NCBI GenBank assembly: GCA_024228555.1
Contig: JAAETI010000519.1
Span: forward strand, 50,233 to 114,232
Direction: 5' to 3'
DNA length: 64,000 nt
From: a bacterium
Lineage (GTDB): Bacteria; Actinomycetota; Acidimicrobiia; Spongiisociales; UBA5794
Every line of letters starts with the position of its first letter. The first letter of the stretch is position 1. Made by a program: the position numbers and the translations under genes. The notes beneath the pieces were generated by a model. The model made no database searches. It saw only the letters and a list, made by a program, of their open reading frames with translations, and was not told the origin of the DNA. This document shows, piece after piece, positions 43,240 to 53,008 of this stretch.

Positions 43240-44550
43240 GTGACGAGAAAAACCTACGTCCTTGACACTTGTGTATTACTCGCCGACCCCGTATCGCTCC
43301 TCCGGTTTGATGAACATGACGTTGTGCTTCCGCTCGTCGTCGTTGAAGAACTTGACCGGCAGAAGACTCGTGTCGATGAGATCGGCGCCAATGCCCGGCG
43401 CGCCATTCGAACCCTCGAGCAGCTCGGCGCTTCCGAAGCAGGCGGACTGGGCGAGCCACAACCGCTCGACAGCGGGGGAACGCTGCGCATCGAGCTGAAC
43501 GGGACGCACTCTGACAGGCTGCCCATTGCGCTCAACCCGTCGACGCCCGACCACCGCATTCTGGCGACGTGTCTCAACATGGTTGACGCCGGCAACAATA
43601 CGGTGCTTGTTACCAAGGACGCAGCACTTCGCATCAAGGGCGCACAGCTTGGTGTTGAGGTCGAGGATTACCGCGCCGACACTGTGCCCGTCGACGAGTC
43701 GTATTCGGGGGTTGCTGAGCTAGACGTCGATGCGGCGACTATCGATCAGCTTTATACCGATGGCAAGACCTCCCTTCCCGATACCGGTCTGCACGTCAAC
43801 CAATTCGTGATCCTCAAAGCAATGGAGTCCCAATCGGCAGTGGGCCGTGTCATCGACACGAACGGTGGGACGACAATCGTGCGGGTGCCGGGATCGCGTC
43901 AGGCTTTCGGCATTGAGTCCAAGAACGTGCGTCAAGCGTTTGCACTGGATTTGCTGATGGACCCGGACATAACTGCGGTCAGCATGATGGGTGTTGCCGG
44001 TACCGGCAAGACCTTCCTGGCCCTCGCCGCCGCTCTCGAGCAGACCATCGAAGCGGGACGATATCGCCGGATCTCGGTGTATCGGCCGCTGGTTGCCGTC
44101 GGCCGCCAGGAGATTGGTTTCCTTCCCGGTGATCTCGACGAGAAGCTGGCCCCGTGGATGGCTGCGGTGCACGACAACCTCTATGCACTATTCAGTGGCG
44201 ATCCCCAGTCGGCAAAGGGTGCGATCGAAGAACTGATGGATCGCAACGTCATCGAGATGGCTGCAGTTACCTACCTGCGGGGTCGCTCGATCACAGACGA
44301 GCTGGTCATCATCGACGAGGCGCAGAACCTGGAGTACGCAACCCTGAAGGTGATCCTCACCCGTATTGCCAGCGGTTCCAAGGTCGTCTTCTGCGGTGAC
44401 CTCAGCCAGGTCGACAACCCGTACATCTCACCATTTGGGGGATTGGCTGCACTCATCGAGAAACTCAAGGGTGAACCACTCTTTGGCCATATCACCCTCG
44501 AAAAGTCAGTCCGCAGTCCCCTTGCCGAACTAGCCGCCAAGATCCTCTAG
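43240..44550 (+). CDS. PhoH-like protein with N-terminal PIN domain
   Basis: 436 aa. Residues about 1-140 are a PIN nuclease domain (YVLDTCVLLADP, VVVEELDRQK, DHRILATCL, TKDAALRIKG), with the acidic metal residues present. Residues about 230-436 are the PhoH ATPase: Walker A GVAGTGKTFLALAAALEQ, Walker B ELVIIDEAQNLE and the FCGDLSQVDNPY motif. PIN-PhoH proteins (PhoH2/YlaK type) act as RNA helicase-nucleases. GTG 43240 with a nearby GAGG was chosen; a TTG at 43207 would add 11 residues. The role in RNA metabolism is by family only. Confidence 0.9.
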   Translation: MTRKTYVLDTCVLLADPVSLLRFDEHDVVLPLVVVEELDRQKTRVDEIGANARRAIRTLEQLGASEAGGLGEPQPLDSGGTLRIELNGTHSDRLPIALNPSTPDHRILATCLNMVDAGNNTVLVTKDAALRIKGAQLGVEVEDYRADTVPVDESYSGVAELDVDAATIDQLYTDGKTSLPDTGLHVNQFVILKAMESQSAVGRVIDTNGGTTIVRVPGSRQAFGIESKNVRQAFALDLLMDPDITAVSMMGVAGTGKTFLALAAALEQTIEAGRYRRISVYRPLVAVGRQEIGFLPGDLDEKLAPWMAAVHDNLYALFSGDPQSAKGAIEELMDRNVIEMAAVTYLRGRSITDELVIIDEAQNLEYATLKVILTRIASGSKVVFCGDLSQVDNPYISPFGGLAALIEKLKGEPLFGHITLEKSVRSPLAELAAKIL

Positions 44551-44567
44551 CTTGCGCCCTGGTTCAT

Positions 44568-44610
44568 GGAGTTCGCTCTGCGAACTCCCAGGGAACTCGC
44601 CGCAGGCGAG
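44568..44610. repeat. Two adjacent intergenic hairpins with GAACTC motif (copy 2)
   Basis: GGAGTTCGC, loop TCT, GCGAACTCC (44568-44588, 9-bp perfect stem), then CTCGCC, loop GCA, GGCGAG (44596-44610). They follow the phoH-like stop by 17 bases. The second matches the hairpin at 52986-53000 apart from its loop. Confidence 0.55.
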
Positions 44611-44679
44611 ATCCCTTTCCCCCTACCCCCGGCTACGCAGGCCAAGGAACTCGCAAAGCTGTCGGGTACGATTCTTCTT

Positions 44680-45102
44680 ATGGCTTCTGTATTCACGATG
44701 ATCATTGATGGACAATTGCCGGGACGGTTTGTCTGGAAGGACGAGCGCTGTGTTGCGTTTCTGTCCATCAACCCGCTTGCACCCGGCCACACGTTGGTGG
44801 TGCCTCGCGAGGAGGTTGACCATTGGATCGACCTCGACCCGGAGCTGACCAACCATCTGACGGCGGTTTCGCAGAAGATCGGGCAGGCGCTCGATCTCGG
44901 GTTCAATCCAAAGCGGATCGGTCTGATGATTGCGGGCCTCGAGGTACCCCACACGCATCTCCACGTGGTTCCCATCGTGCGGATGCACGACCTCGACGCT
45001 GATGCAGCCGACCTTGCTCCCGATCCTGACGATCTCGATGCGGCCGCCGATCGAGTTAGGGCTGCGCTTCGGACTCTCGGGCATCCTGAGGTGTCCGACT
45101 AG
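44680..45102 (+). CDS. HIT-family nucleotide hydrolase
   Basis: The 140-aa protein has the histidine triad VPHTHLHVVPI, the N-terminal VWKDERCVAFLSINPLAPGH core strand and a short acidic C-terminal extension. HIT enzymes cleave nucleoside phosphoramidates or AMP conjugates. ATG 44680 matches the family start; the open frame upstream overlaps the hairpin region and is not conserved. Convergent with the sensor kinase by four bases. Confidence 0.88.
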   Translation: MASVFTMIIDGQLPGRFVWKDERCVAFLSINPLAPGHTLVVPREEVDHWIDLDPELTNHLTAVSQKIGQALDLGFNPKRIGLMIAGLEVPHTHLHVVPIVRMHDLDADAADLAPDPDDLDAAADRVRAALRTLGHPEVSD

Positions 45103-46592
45103 CCGAGGAGCCTGGGTAGAGAGATCTCGAAGGTCGATCCTTGACCAGGGCCAGGCGAGGCTGCTGTGACATCGCCCTCGTGCGCCCGTACCAGCGTTCT
45201 GGCGATGTTCAGTCCTATCCCCGTGCCCGGTTGGTCACGATCGAGTCGAGTGAAGCGTTCAAAGATCGTTTCGAGCTGTTCGTTCGGAATTCCGGTGCCC
45301 GTATCGGTTATCGAGAGAGCACATTGCTGCGAGTTGGCTGATCCGGAGACGGTAACTGACCCATCCGCCGGCGTGTGGGCGAGTGCATTGCCGAGCAGGT
45401 TGGTGATGGCTTGGGCCATGCGGTCAACATCAACCCGCACCGGCATCGCGTCCTCCAGGTGGACGACAAGCGCAACGTCATTGACTTCATATTGTGGGCC
45501 GAGGGTCTCGATGACCTTCGCTACGACTCTCCGCAGGTCGGTCTCTTCGAAGCTGAACTCCATTGCACCTTCCTGGGCCTTCGACAGTGTCGAGAGATCC
45601 CAGGTCAGTCGTTTCAGTCGATGGGCCTCGCCGGCGATTGCCTCGTAGGTTTCCTTGGACTCCGGTAGCACCCCATCGATCAGGCCCTCCATGTAGCCCT
45701 CGATCGTTGAGAGTGGATTGCGAATCTCGTGAGCCAGATCCGAGACCAGACGGGCGCGGCTTTGCTCGGTACGCTGCAGCGAGTCGGCGAGCGTGTTGAC
45801 CGATTCGGCCAGATCGGCGAGCTCGACCTCGCGGGGGACCGAGACCCTGGTGTCGTAGTGCCCGTCGGCGAGCAGGCCGGCTCCCTCCTTGATCCGATTG
45901 AACGTGCCCAATAGGCGTCGGGTCAGCAGAATGCCAAGGGCGAGAGCGATGGCCAAGCCAATCGCCGTCGCCACCAGCAAAGCGCCGGTCAACGCCCGGT
46001 CATAGTCCTCCTGGATCTCGGCCGGTACCGGGCTGCGCTCCACCTCCTGCGCCGTTTGGCCGGCGGCGAGGATGCCGGGACCGCCGATGCTGAATGCATC
46101 GATGGTCGTTGTGGTGGCATTGCCGTTGTCACCCCCACGACCATTCCCTCCTTGGTCGTCACCGTCGCCATTCCCGGGCCCGCCCGGATCTCCGGGGCCG
46201 CCCGGACCTTGCGTGGACCCGGTGCGTTGCGGGTCCTTCGTAGTTGTCGTGACCGCCGAGCCGTCGGGCGAGGTTGTCGTGGTGGGGATACTTGTGGTCG
46301 AAGTGGTTGACCCCGGTCCGGGCGACTCGTCACCCCCTTGCTCGTCACCCCCTTGCTGGTCACCCCCTTGCTGGTCACCCCCTTGCTGGTCACCCGAGCC
46401 TTGCTGCTCACCGGGGCCTTCTTGATTCCCTTGGTTCTGTTGAGGTCCGGGGCCAAGACGCTCCTGAACCGCCTGTTCGAAGAATCGCGGAACGAGGATC
46501 TGGACTGTCAGGAAGCCGGCTGCGGTTACAGCCACGACCACGACGAGATAGGAGAGGATCAGGCGTCGCCGCAGAGATGGCTGTCCGAACAT
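45099..46592 (-). CDS. HAMP-type sensor histidine kinase with Gly/Gln repeat sensor region
   Basis: 497 aa. One N-terminal helix (LILSYLVVVVAVTAAGFLTV), then a low-complexity exported region (about 40-185) of GDQQG repeats, Thr runs and Gly/Pro/Asp-rich sequence, a second helix (ALTGALLVATAIGLAIALAL), HAMP, the phosphoacceptor box SDLAHEIRNPLSTIEGYME and an HATPase (NLLGNALAHT, DTGTGIP, GTGIGLNIA). Its start shares one base with the response regulator stop. The sensor region has no recognisable ligand domain; the repeats may reach or sense the cell wall. Confidence 0.92.
   Translation of the reverse strand: MFGQPSLRRRLILSYLVVVVAVTAAGFLTVQILVPRFFEQAVQERLGPGPQQNQGNQEGPGEQQGSGDQQGGDQQGGDQQGGDEQGGDESPGPGSTTSTTSIPTTTTSPDGSAVTTTTKDPQRTGSTQGPGGPGDPGGPGNGDGDDQGGNGRGGDNGNATTTTIDAFSIGGPGILAAGQTAQEVERSPVPAEIQEDYDRALTGALLVATAIGLAIALALGILLTRRLLGTFNRIKEGAGLLADGHYDTRVSVPREVELADLAESVNTLADSLQRTEQSRARLVSDLAHEIRNPLSTIEGYMEGLIDGVLPESKETYEAIAGEAHRLKRLTWDLSTLSKAQEGAMEFSFEETDLRRVVAKVIETLGPQYEVNDVALVVHLEDAMPVRVDVDRMAQAITNLLGNALAHTPADGSVTVSGSANSQQCALSITDTGTGIPNEQLETIFERFTRLDRDQPGTGIGLNIARTLVRAHEGDVTAASPGPGQGSTFEISLPRLLG
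46330..46389. repeat. 15-bp tandem repeat in the sensor domain
   Basis: Four units of TCACCCCCTTGCTGG (the first is TCACCCCCTTGCTCG) at 46330-46389, with a diverged fifth after. Each encodes Gly-Asp-Gln-Gln-Gly or a close variant on the minus strand. Changes in copy number would stay in frame. Confidence 0.9.
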
Positions 46593-47287
46593 CAGGATTC
46601 CGGGATGAACTTGTAGCCGACCCCGCGCACGGTTCCGATAATGCCGGGCTCCCCGGCGTCGTCACCCAGCGCTTTGCGCAGTTTGCGGATGTGGACGTCG
46701 ACGACGCGCTCGTCACCGAAGTAGTCCCACCCCCAGATCGCCTCGATTAGTTGTCTTCGTGAGAAGACCCGCCCGGGCTGCGCTGCCAGAGCGGCCAGAA
46801 GGTCGAACTCGAGGGTGGTCAGGTCGACCAAGGTATCTGCAACGGTGACCTGGCGTCGGCCGAGATCGATGGCCAGTTCTGTGAAGGCGAGACGATCGGC
46901 GTCCGCGGTGGGGGCGGTTCCCCGTTGGCGACGGAGCACGGCCTTGATTCTGGCCACCAGTTCACGAGGGCTGAATGGCTTGGTGAGGTAGTCATCGGCA
47001 CCGACCGAGAGCCCGATCAACTTATCGACTTCCTCTGATCGTGCAGTGAGCATCACCACGTACACGTCCGAGAATGTTCGGATCTCCCGGAGTGCCTCGA
47101 CACCATCCAGTTCCGGCATGCCGACATCAAGAACGACAAGGTCTGGGGCGCTCGATCGCGTCAATTTCGTGGCGTCGGTGCCGGTCCTGCCCTCGAGAAC
47201 CTCGAAGCCTTCGGCTTCGAGGTAGGAACGAACAAGCATCCGGATGGACTTCTCGTCGTCGACGATGAGAATCTTGGGTGAGTTCAC
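46592..47287 (-). CDS. OmpR-family response regulator
   Basis: 231 aa. The receiver domain (ILIVDDEKSIR, phospho-Asp in LVVLDVGMPELDG, MLTARSE, KPFSPRELVARIKA) and a winged-helix DNA-binding domain (LTTLEFDLLAALAAQPGRVF, DERVVDVHIRKLRKAL, VRGVGYKFIPES) are complete. It is the partner of the adjacent sensor kinase, overlapping by one base. The exported repeat protein at 47379-47954 is transcribed in the same direction just upstream and is a candidate target. Confidence 0.95.
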   Translation of the reverse strand: MNSPKILIVDDEKSIRMLVRSYLEAEGFEVLEGRTGTDATKLTRSSAPDLVVLDVGMPELDGVEALREIRTFSDVYVVMLTARSEEVDKLIGLSVGADDYLTKPFSPRELVARIKAVLRRQRGTAPTADADRLAFTELAIDLGRRQVTVADTLVDLTTLEFDLLAALAAQPGRVFSRRQLIEAIWGWDYFGDERVVDVHIRKLRKALGDDAGEPGIIGTVRGVGYKFIPES

Positions 47288-47378
47288 TTGCGGATGTTAC
47301 GCATACGGCTGTGCTTCCCAATCTGCGAGTGGGACCCGCACTTGCGGATCCCACTCTTTGCATACAGTTGCCGTCGTA

Positions 47379-47954
47379 TCAGCGACCGTTGCCTCCGCCA
47401 TTGCCTCCACCATTTGAGTTCGCTCCGCCGCTGGAGTTGCCACCTTGGGTGCCGCCCCCGCTGGCCTCGCCGGCGTTGCCATTCTGATGTCCGGTACCGT
47501 CCTCGGGCCCAACGTTGTTGGCTGGTCCCTCGCCGTTACAGTCCCCGTCGCAAACGCCGTCGCCGGGACCTCTGTGGCCGGGGCCTTCACAGTCACCCTC
47601 ACAAACCTCTGGATCCTGTACCCGAGTCCGGGTTTGGGTTTTGGTCTGAGTGCTTTCCTTAGTTTGGGTGCCGTCTTCGACCTGGACCCGAACTTGCGCT
47701 TGCTCCTGGACCTTTGGAGCCTCTGTTGCCTCCGGATCCTGAATCCGTACCTGCTGACGTGTCTGTGTCTGTACAGCATCCTCGGAAGCAACGGTTGCTG
47801 GGTCATGGACCCTGAGTTGCTGCCGGTTCTGTGTCTGAACGGTCTTGGTGGGTGCCTCGTCGCCGGCGTCGACAGCAGTATCGGCCAGTGCCGCCGCTCC
47901 GCCGATCATCATTGTTGCTGCCACCGCAGCTGTGAGGAATGTTTTCCGCTTCAT
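47379..47954 (-). CDS. Exported low-complexity Gln/Thr-rich then Gly/Asn-rich protein
   Basis: 191 aa. A signal peptide (FLTAAVAATMMIGGAAALAD) is followed by TQTRQQVRIQDPE-type repeats, a Cys-bearing GDC segment (EVCEGDCEGPGHRG, DGVCDGDCNGEG) with four cysteines in two CxxxC pairs, and a Gly/Asn/Ser tail. ATG 47954 follows AAGGAAGAG. No enzyme domain is seen. It lies 91 bases before the two-component pair and shares a Gly/Gln-rich character with that sensor, which suggests a surface-stress role. Confidence 0.7.
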   Translation of the reverse strand: MKRKTFLTAAVAATMMIGGAAALADTAVDAGDEAPTKTVQTQNRQQLRVHDPATVASEDAVQTQTRQQVRIQDPEATEAPKVQEQAQVRVQVEDGTQTKESTQTKTQTRTRVQDPEVCEGDCEGPGHRGPGDGVCDGDCNGEGPANNVGPEDGTGHQNGNAGEASGGGTQGGNSSGGANSNGGGNGGGNGR

Positions 47955-48046
47955 GGTCTCTTCCTTTCGAGCCGATTTCATGACTCCATGAGAACAAACC
48001 CCGATGAAGGGTCGACAACCCCGATTGTGAAGCTTCGATGAAGGCC

Positions 48047-48082
48047 AAAAAGAAGTGGCGCCCGGGAAAGGGCGCCACTTCT
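48047..48082 (-). terminator. Intrinsic terminator of the osmoprotectant ABC operon
   Basis: On the minus strand AGAAGTGGCGCCC, loop TTTCCC, GGGCGCCACTTCT, then TTTT: a 13-bp perfect stem with a U-tract, 23 bases past the stop of the binding-protein gene. Confidence 0.85.
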
Positions 48083-48105
48083 GATCGATAGGTTCTGTGG
48101 TCTCT

Positions 48106-49005
48106 CTACAGGTTGTCGGCGATCCAGTCGGTGGCGACCTGCTCAGGATCGTCACCGTCGATGCCGATGCGTCGGTTCATTTCGCTCAGCTCTGCTGTGG
48201 TGAGCTCGCCGCTCACCTTGTTGAGAGCATCGACAAGATTGTCGCCGTAGGCATCGATGATCTCCTGCCGGATGACCGGGGTCAGGTTCTCCGCAGGCTG
48301 GAGCCCCTTGTCGTCCTCGAGAAGCACAAAACCCTTGGCGGCGATGGCGCCGTCAGAGGTGAACAGCAGCCCAACCTGGATTGCATCCTCTTCAAGGGCA
48401 GCGACCGTCAACGCTCCACCAACGTCGAGTGGCTTGAATTCTGCAAAGCTCAGCCCGTAAACATCGGTCAGGCCGATCATGCAGAACTCGCGCTCCGGGC
48501 ACTCTGGGGGCCCACCGAACACGAGGTCGGTGTGAGCAGCAAGATCGCTGATCTTGCTCAGCCCTAGTGAGTCGGCAGTGTCCTGACGGACAACGATTCC
48601 GTTCTTGTCCTGGGCTTCGGCAGGGTCGAGTACCGCGATGCCACTGCTGGCCCATGCATCACGCAGTGCCTCTGTTGTGGCCTCGGAATCAGCGGTTGGT
48701 GTTCCACCGACGAACGACAGGGCCGTTCCCACATACTCGGGGACCAGGTCAAGTTCGCCGCTCTCCAGAGCAGCGGTGTACACCTCACGTGGTCCGATGT
48801 TCAGATTGCGTTCAACCGAGTATCCCTCGCCCTCCAAAACCTGCGCATAGATCTCCGCAACAAGTGCGTTCTCACTGAAGTTGGCCGAGCCGATGGTGAT
48901 CGTCGGGCCATCTGTTGTTGCGTCCTCACCCGATCCACAGGCTGCTGCAATCAATGCAAGTGCAACCAGGATCGCCCCGAGGACGCCGCTGCGGTGTTTC
49001 CGCAT
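48106..49005 (-). CDS. Osmoprotectant (glycine betaine/choline-type) ABC binding lipoprotein
   Basis: 299 aa, with a lipoprotein signal (GAILVALALIAAACGSG; Cys23) and the OpuAC/ProX fold: ITIGSANFSENALVAEIYA, GELDLVPEYVGTALSFVGG and DAWASSGIAVLDPAEAQDKNG. It would capture a quaternary amine outside the membrane and pass it to the two permeases encoded upstream. The binding-site aromatics were not mapped, so the exact ligand is open. It is last in the operon and has its own terminator. Confidence 0.85.
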   Translation of the reverse strand: MRKHRSGVLGAILVALALIAAACGSGEDATTDGPTITIGSANFSENALVAEIYAQVLEGEGYSVERNLNIGPREVYTAALESGELDLVPEYVGTALSFVGGTPTADSEATTEALRDAWASSGIAVLDPAEAQDKNGIVVRQDTADSLGLSKISDLAAHTDLVFGGPPECPEREFCMIGLTDVYGLSFAEFKPLDVGGALTVAALEEDAIQVGLLFTSDGAIAAKGFVLLEDDKGLQPAENLTPVIRQEIIDAYGDNLVDALNKVSGELTTAELSEMNRRIGIDGDDPEQVATDWIADNL

Positions 49006-49074
49006 GGGTCACCTTCTCTTTCATTGGGGATATTCAACGCTACCTGATGGGAGTGACGAGTCGTGACGGTCGAC

Positions 49075-49782
49075 CTAGGCAGGGGTTGTTGCTACTACTT
49101 CCCCTGATCGGTCCAGTCCCTTCGGGACCACACGCCGCTCGATGACTCCCAACAGCAGCTCTGTTCCAACAGACAATAGGGCCACCAGTATTCCACCGGC
49201 CAAGACACGGACGTTGTCCTGTACAGAGAATCCATCGACGATGTATCGGCCAAGCCCACCCCAGGCAACCAGAGCCGCCAGGGGTGCTGTTGCGACAACT
49301 TGGACCGCCGATACCCGCAACGCGGCCAAGATCACGGGGGAAGCCATGGGAGCCTCGATCCGGCGTAGCACTTCAGCATCGGTCATTCCCATCCCGCGCG
49401 CTGCCTCGACGAGGGCGGGGTCGACGTCACGGACTGCGGTGTAGGTGTTGGTGAAGATCGGGGGGAGGGCGAGAGCAAAGAGCGCAAGCAGCGTTGGCCA
49501 GAAGCCGAGACCTAGCCCCAATCGCAGTGAAATCGGCAAGAACAGGGCCATGATCGCAAACGAGGGGACAGCCCGTCCCACGTTCACAACGGCAACCGCA
49601 AGGAATCCTCCACGACGGTGGTGGCCGAGCCACATCGCAGGCGGCAAGGCAAACGCCGCAGCCGCCACAGTGGCGACTACCGATATCTGGATGTGTTCCC
49701 AGACCCTGTTGGGAATACCGTTCACTCCTGTCCAGTTGGCTGGGTCCAAGAACCACGCCAAGAGATCTCCGAAGAAATCCAT
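49075..49782 (-). CDS. Osmoprotectant ABC transporter permease
   Basis: A 235-aa OpuB/ProW-type permease with five to six helices. The EAA-like cytoplasmic loop is ALVEAARGMGMTDAEVLRRIEAPMASPVILA, the contact with the ATPase. The glycine-rich AALVAWGGLGRYIVDGFS is typical of this subfamily. It starts two bases after the other permease stop and is followed by the binding-protein gene. Confidence 0.88.
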   Translation of the reverse strand: MDFFGDLLAWFLDPANWTGVNGIPNRVWEHIQISVVATVAAAAFALPPAMWLGHHRRGGFLAVAVVNVGRAVPSFAIMALFLPISLRLGLGLGFWPTLLALFALALPPIFTNTYTAVRDVDPALVEAARGMGMTDAEVLRRIEAPMASPVILAALRVSAVQVVATAPLAALVAWGGLGRYIVDGFSVQDNVRVLAGGILVALLSVGTELLLGVIERRVVPKGLDRSGEVVATTPA

Positions 49783-49784
49783 AG

Positions 49785-50476
49785 TTAGACAACCGCCTTC
49801 GAGCGGGACCAGGGTGTCAGTACCTTCTCAAGGCCGAGCAGCCCGAGGTCGGCCACAACCGCAAGAAGGACTGACAGCACCGTGCCGGCCAGGATCTGCG
49901 TAGTCCCGATTGCGGAGAAGAACTGCATCCCCCGCAAGATGAAGAAACCAAGCCCACCTTGCCCAATCAGGGCCGTGATCGTTACCAAACCGATCGTTGT
50001 CACAGTTGCGATCCTGACGCCGGCGATGATCACCGGCATCGCGAGGGGCAACTGAATGTCGAAGAACATCCGGCGCTTCGTGTAACCCATCCCGCGAGCC
50101 GCTTCGAGCACCGACTCGGGGACACCATCGATACCGGCAACGATGTTCCGAATCAGGATGAGCAGCGTGTACGAGATGAGACCGATCTCGGCGGTCAAAA
50201 TGCTTAGGCCGGTTATTGGCACGAGGAATGCAAACAGAGCCAGGCTCGGGATTGTGTAGAGAACGCCGGTGACCCAAGTGATCGGGCCGTAGGTCTTGCG
50301 CCAGCGCAGGGCCACAATCGACAGCAGCAGGCTGATCACCAGCCCTACTCCTACAGCGATTGCAGTAAGGATGATGTGCTCCTGGGTCGCTGCCCACAGG
50401 TCGTCAAGGTTGCGACCGATCCAGTCCCAGCGAATGAACGGCTCGTCCGCTTGGGCCAGGACGGCGGACGACCCAA

Positions 50477-50480
<4 letters not shown>
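49785..50480 (-). CDS. Osmoprotectant ABC transporter permease
   Basis: A 231-aa permease paralogous to the next gene. It has ITAIAVGVGLVISLLLSIVA, LYTIPSLALFAFLVPITGLS and the EAA loop SVLEAARGMGYTKRRMFFDIQLPLAMPVIIAG in pieces (SVLEAARGMGYTKRRM, then DIQLPLAMPVIIAG). GTG 50480 overlaps the ATPase stop (GTGA). The two permeases probably form a heterodimer. Confidence 0.88.
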
Positions 50481-51568
<1,088 letters not shown>

Positions 51569-51654
51569 CTCCGGCCACAATAGATCGTGGCCCGTCGGAC
51601 GATTACGACAGCAGGCGGCACCGTACGGTGGTCGCCTTCCGCTAACTTCATGTT

Positions 51655-52980
51655 GTGAGCACCGAAACGCCGCAGAACCCACAAGAGGAAGGGCCGGTAC
51701 GAGCCTTCTCTCGTGCCGGAATACGCCGTCTGACGGGGATGTTCACGTCGCGTGGCCCGGGGTTTCGTCGGCTGGCCCAGTCCCACGCTGGCGGCACCGC
51801 AGGTGACACCCTGGTTGCGATGGCGCTCGGTTCGACGCTGTTCTTTTCTGTGCCGTCCACTGAGGCACGAGAGAACGTTGCCCTCTATCTGATTATCACG
51901 CTTGCGCCGTTCGCTCTCATCGGGCCGTTCCTCGGTGGCTTGTTCGCCAGGTTCCCATCGGCATACCGCGGTGGGCTTGTTGCTAGCTCAGCCCTTAGGG
52001 CGGTTGCCGCCGTTGTTATGTCGATCTGGTTGGACACCGTCCTACTGTTTCCAATAGCGTTCATACTCTTGGCGTTGTCACGGTTCCACGGAATCAGCCG
52101 GTCGAGTGTGGTTCCCGTGGTCCTCGATGATCCGCGCGATCTGATCGCCGGCAATGCCCAGCTTGCCCGCGTGGGTGTCGTGGCGAGTGCGTTGATCATC
52201 CCTACTGGTCTGCTCGGTGTTGGCTTTGGTCATCCGTCGATCACGTTGCTCATGGCCGCCGTTGTCTATGTGTGGTCAGCGTTGTCGGCGTTCGGTTTGC
52301 CTCCGGTTCGTATCGCTGTTGAGCGGGGTAAGGAGGCTCGGCAGGTCCGCAAGCGTGCGGCTGCGCCGCGCGAGGTGAGACTGGCACGGTTTGCAACGGC
52401 GGGGGTGAGGTTCCTCAACGGCTTCCTACTCTTGCTCGTCGCATTTGCGTTCCGCGACGAGGATGCAGGTTTCCTGGATTTCTCGGCGCTGTTGGCAGCG
52501 GCCGGCCTCGGCTACTTCATCGCGGCGTTTGTAACGCCAATTCTCGACCGCAAGATCTCTGAGGAACCAATGGTGGTCACAGGTTTGGCGATCGAAGCAG
52601 GGGCGGCGTTTGTGGCTGCCCAGGTATTCGGGCTCCCGGCAGCAGCGTTTCTTGCTGCAGCCGCTGGCTTTGCCTGGGGTACTGCCAAATTCGGATTTGA
52701 TGGGTTGCTGCAGGCGACAGTCCCTGAGGGTGGTCGCGGTCGAGCCTTTACCAATGCGGAGACGTTCTTCCAGATGGCTTGGGTGGTTGGTGCGTTGATA
52801 CCGGTGGCCTCGGTGATTCCAGTTGGTCTTGGGCTGACGATGGCTGGGCTCACGGCACTCGTTATCCAGGTCGTCTATATCTCAGCCGTCATGGTGCCGG
52901 TGGTTCGGCATCGACGTTCGGTAGCCGCAGCGGCCCCCGAGCGGGAACCGCCGGAAGGCAGCGTCCTCGACCTTATGTAA
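51655..52980 (+). CDS. MFS-type membrane transporter
   Basis: 441 aa with about ten to twelve hydrophobic helices (LYLIITLAPFALIGPFLGG, AVAAVVMSIWLDTVLLFPI, LNGFLLLLVAFAFRD, LAAAAGFAWGTAKFGFDG) and a cytoplasmic basic loop near the middle (EARQVRKRAAAPREVRLAR). The GRGRAFTNAETFFQMAWVVGAL segment recalls efflux MFS proteins. The start is GTG 51655. It is divergent from the ABC operon. The substrate is not evident. Confidence 0.78.
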   Translation: MSTETPQNPQEEGPVRAFSRAGIRRLTGMFTSRGPGFRRLAQSHAGGTAGDTLVAMALGSTLFFSVPSTEARENVALYLIITLAPFALIGPFLGGLFARFPSAYRGGLVASSALRAVAAVVMSIWLDTVLLFPIAFILLALSRFHGISRSSVVPVVLDDPRDLIAGNAQLARVGVVASALIIPTGLLGVGFGHPSITLLMAAVVYVWSALSAFGLPPVRIAVERGKEARQVRKRAAAPREVRLARFATAGVRFLNGFLLLLVAFAFRDEDAGFLDFSALLAAAGLGYFIAAFVTPILDRKISEEPMVVTGLAIEAGAAFVAAQVFGLPAAAFLAAAAGFAWGTAKFGFDGLLQATVPEGGRGRAFTNAETFFQMAWVVGALIPVASVIPVGLGLTMAGLTALVIQVVYISAVMVPVVRHRRSVAAAAPEREPPEGSVLDLM

Positions 52981-52985
52981 GCGAA

Positions 52986-53000
52986 CTCGCCTTCGGCGAG
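52986..53000. repeat. Intergenic hairpin with GAACTCG motif (copy 3)
   Basis: CTCGCC, loop TTC, GGCGAG, framed by GAA and AACTC, in the 28-base gap between the convergent MFS and hflX genes. It has the same arms as 44596-44610. Confidence 0.5.
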
Positions 53001-53008
53001 AACTCACT

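Noticed and set aside
46056..46750. Plus-strand open frames in the sensor repeat region.
   Set aside because: Produced by the low-complexity repeat read in other frames; no start signal or domain.
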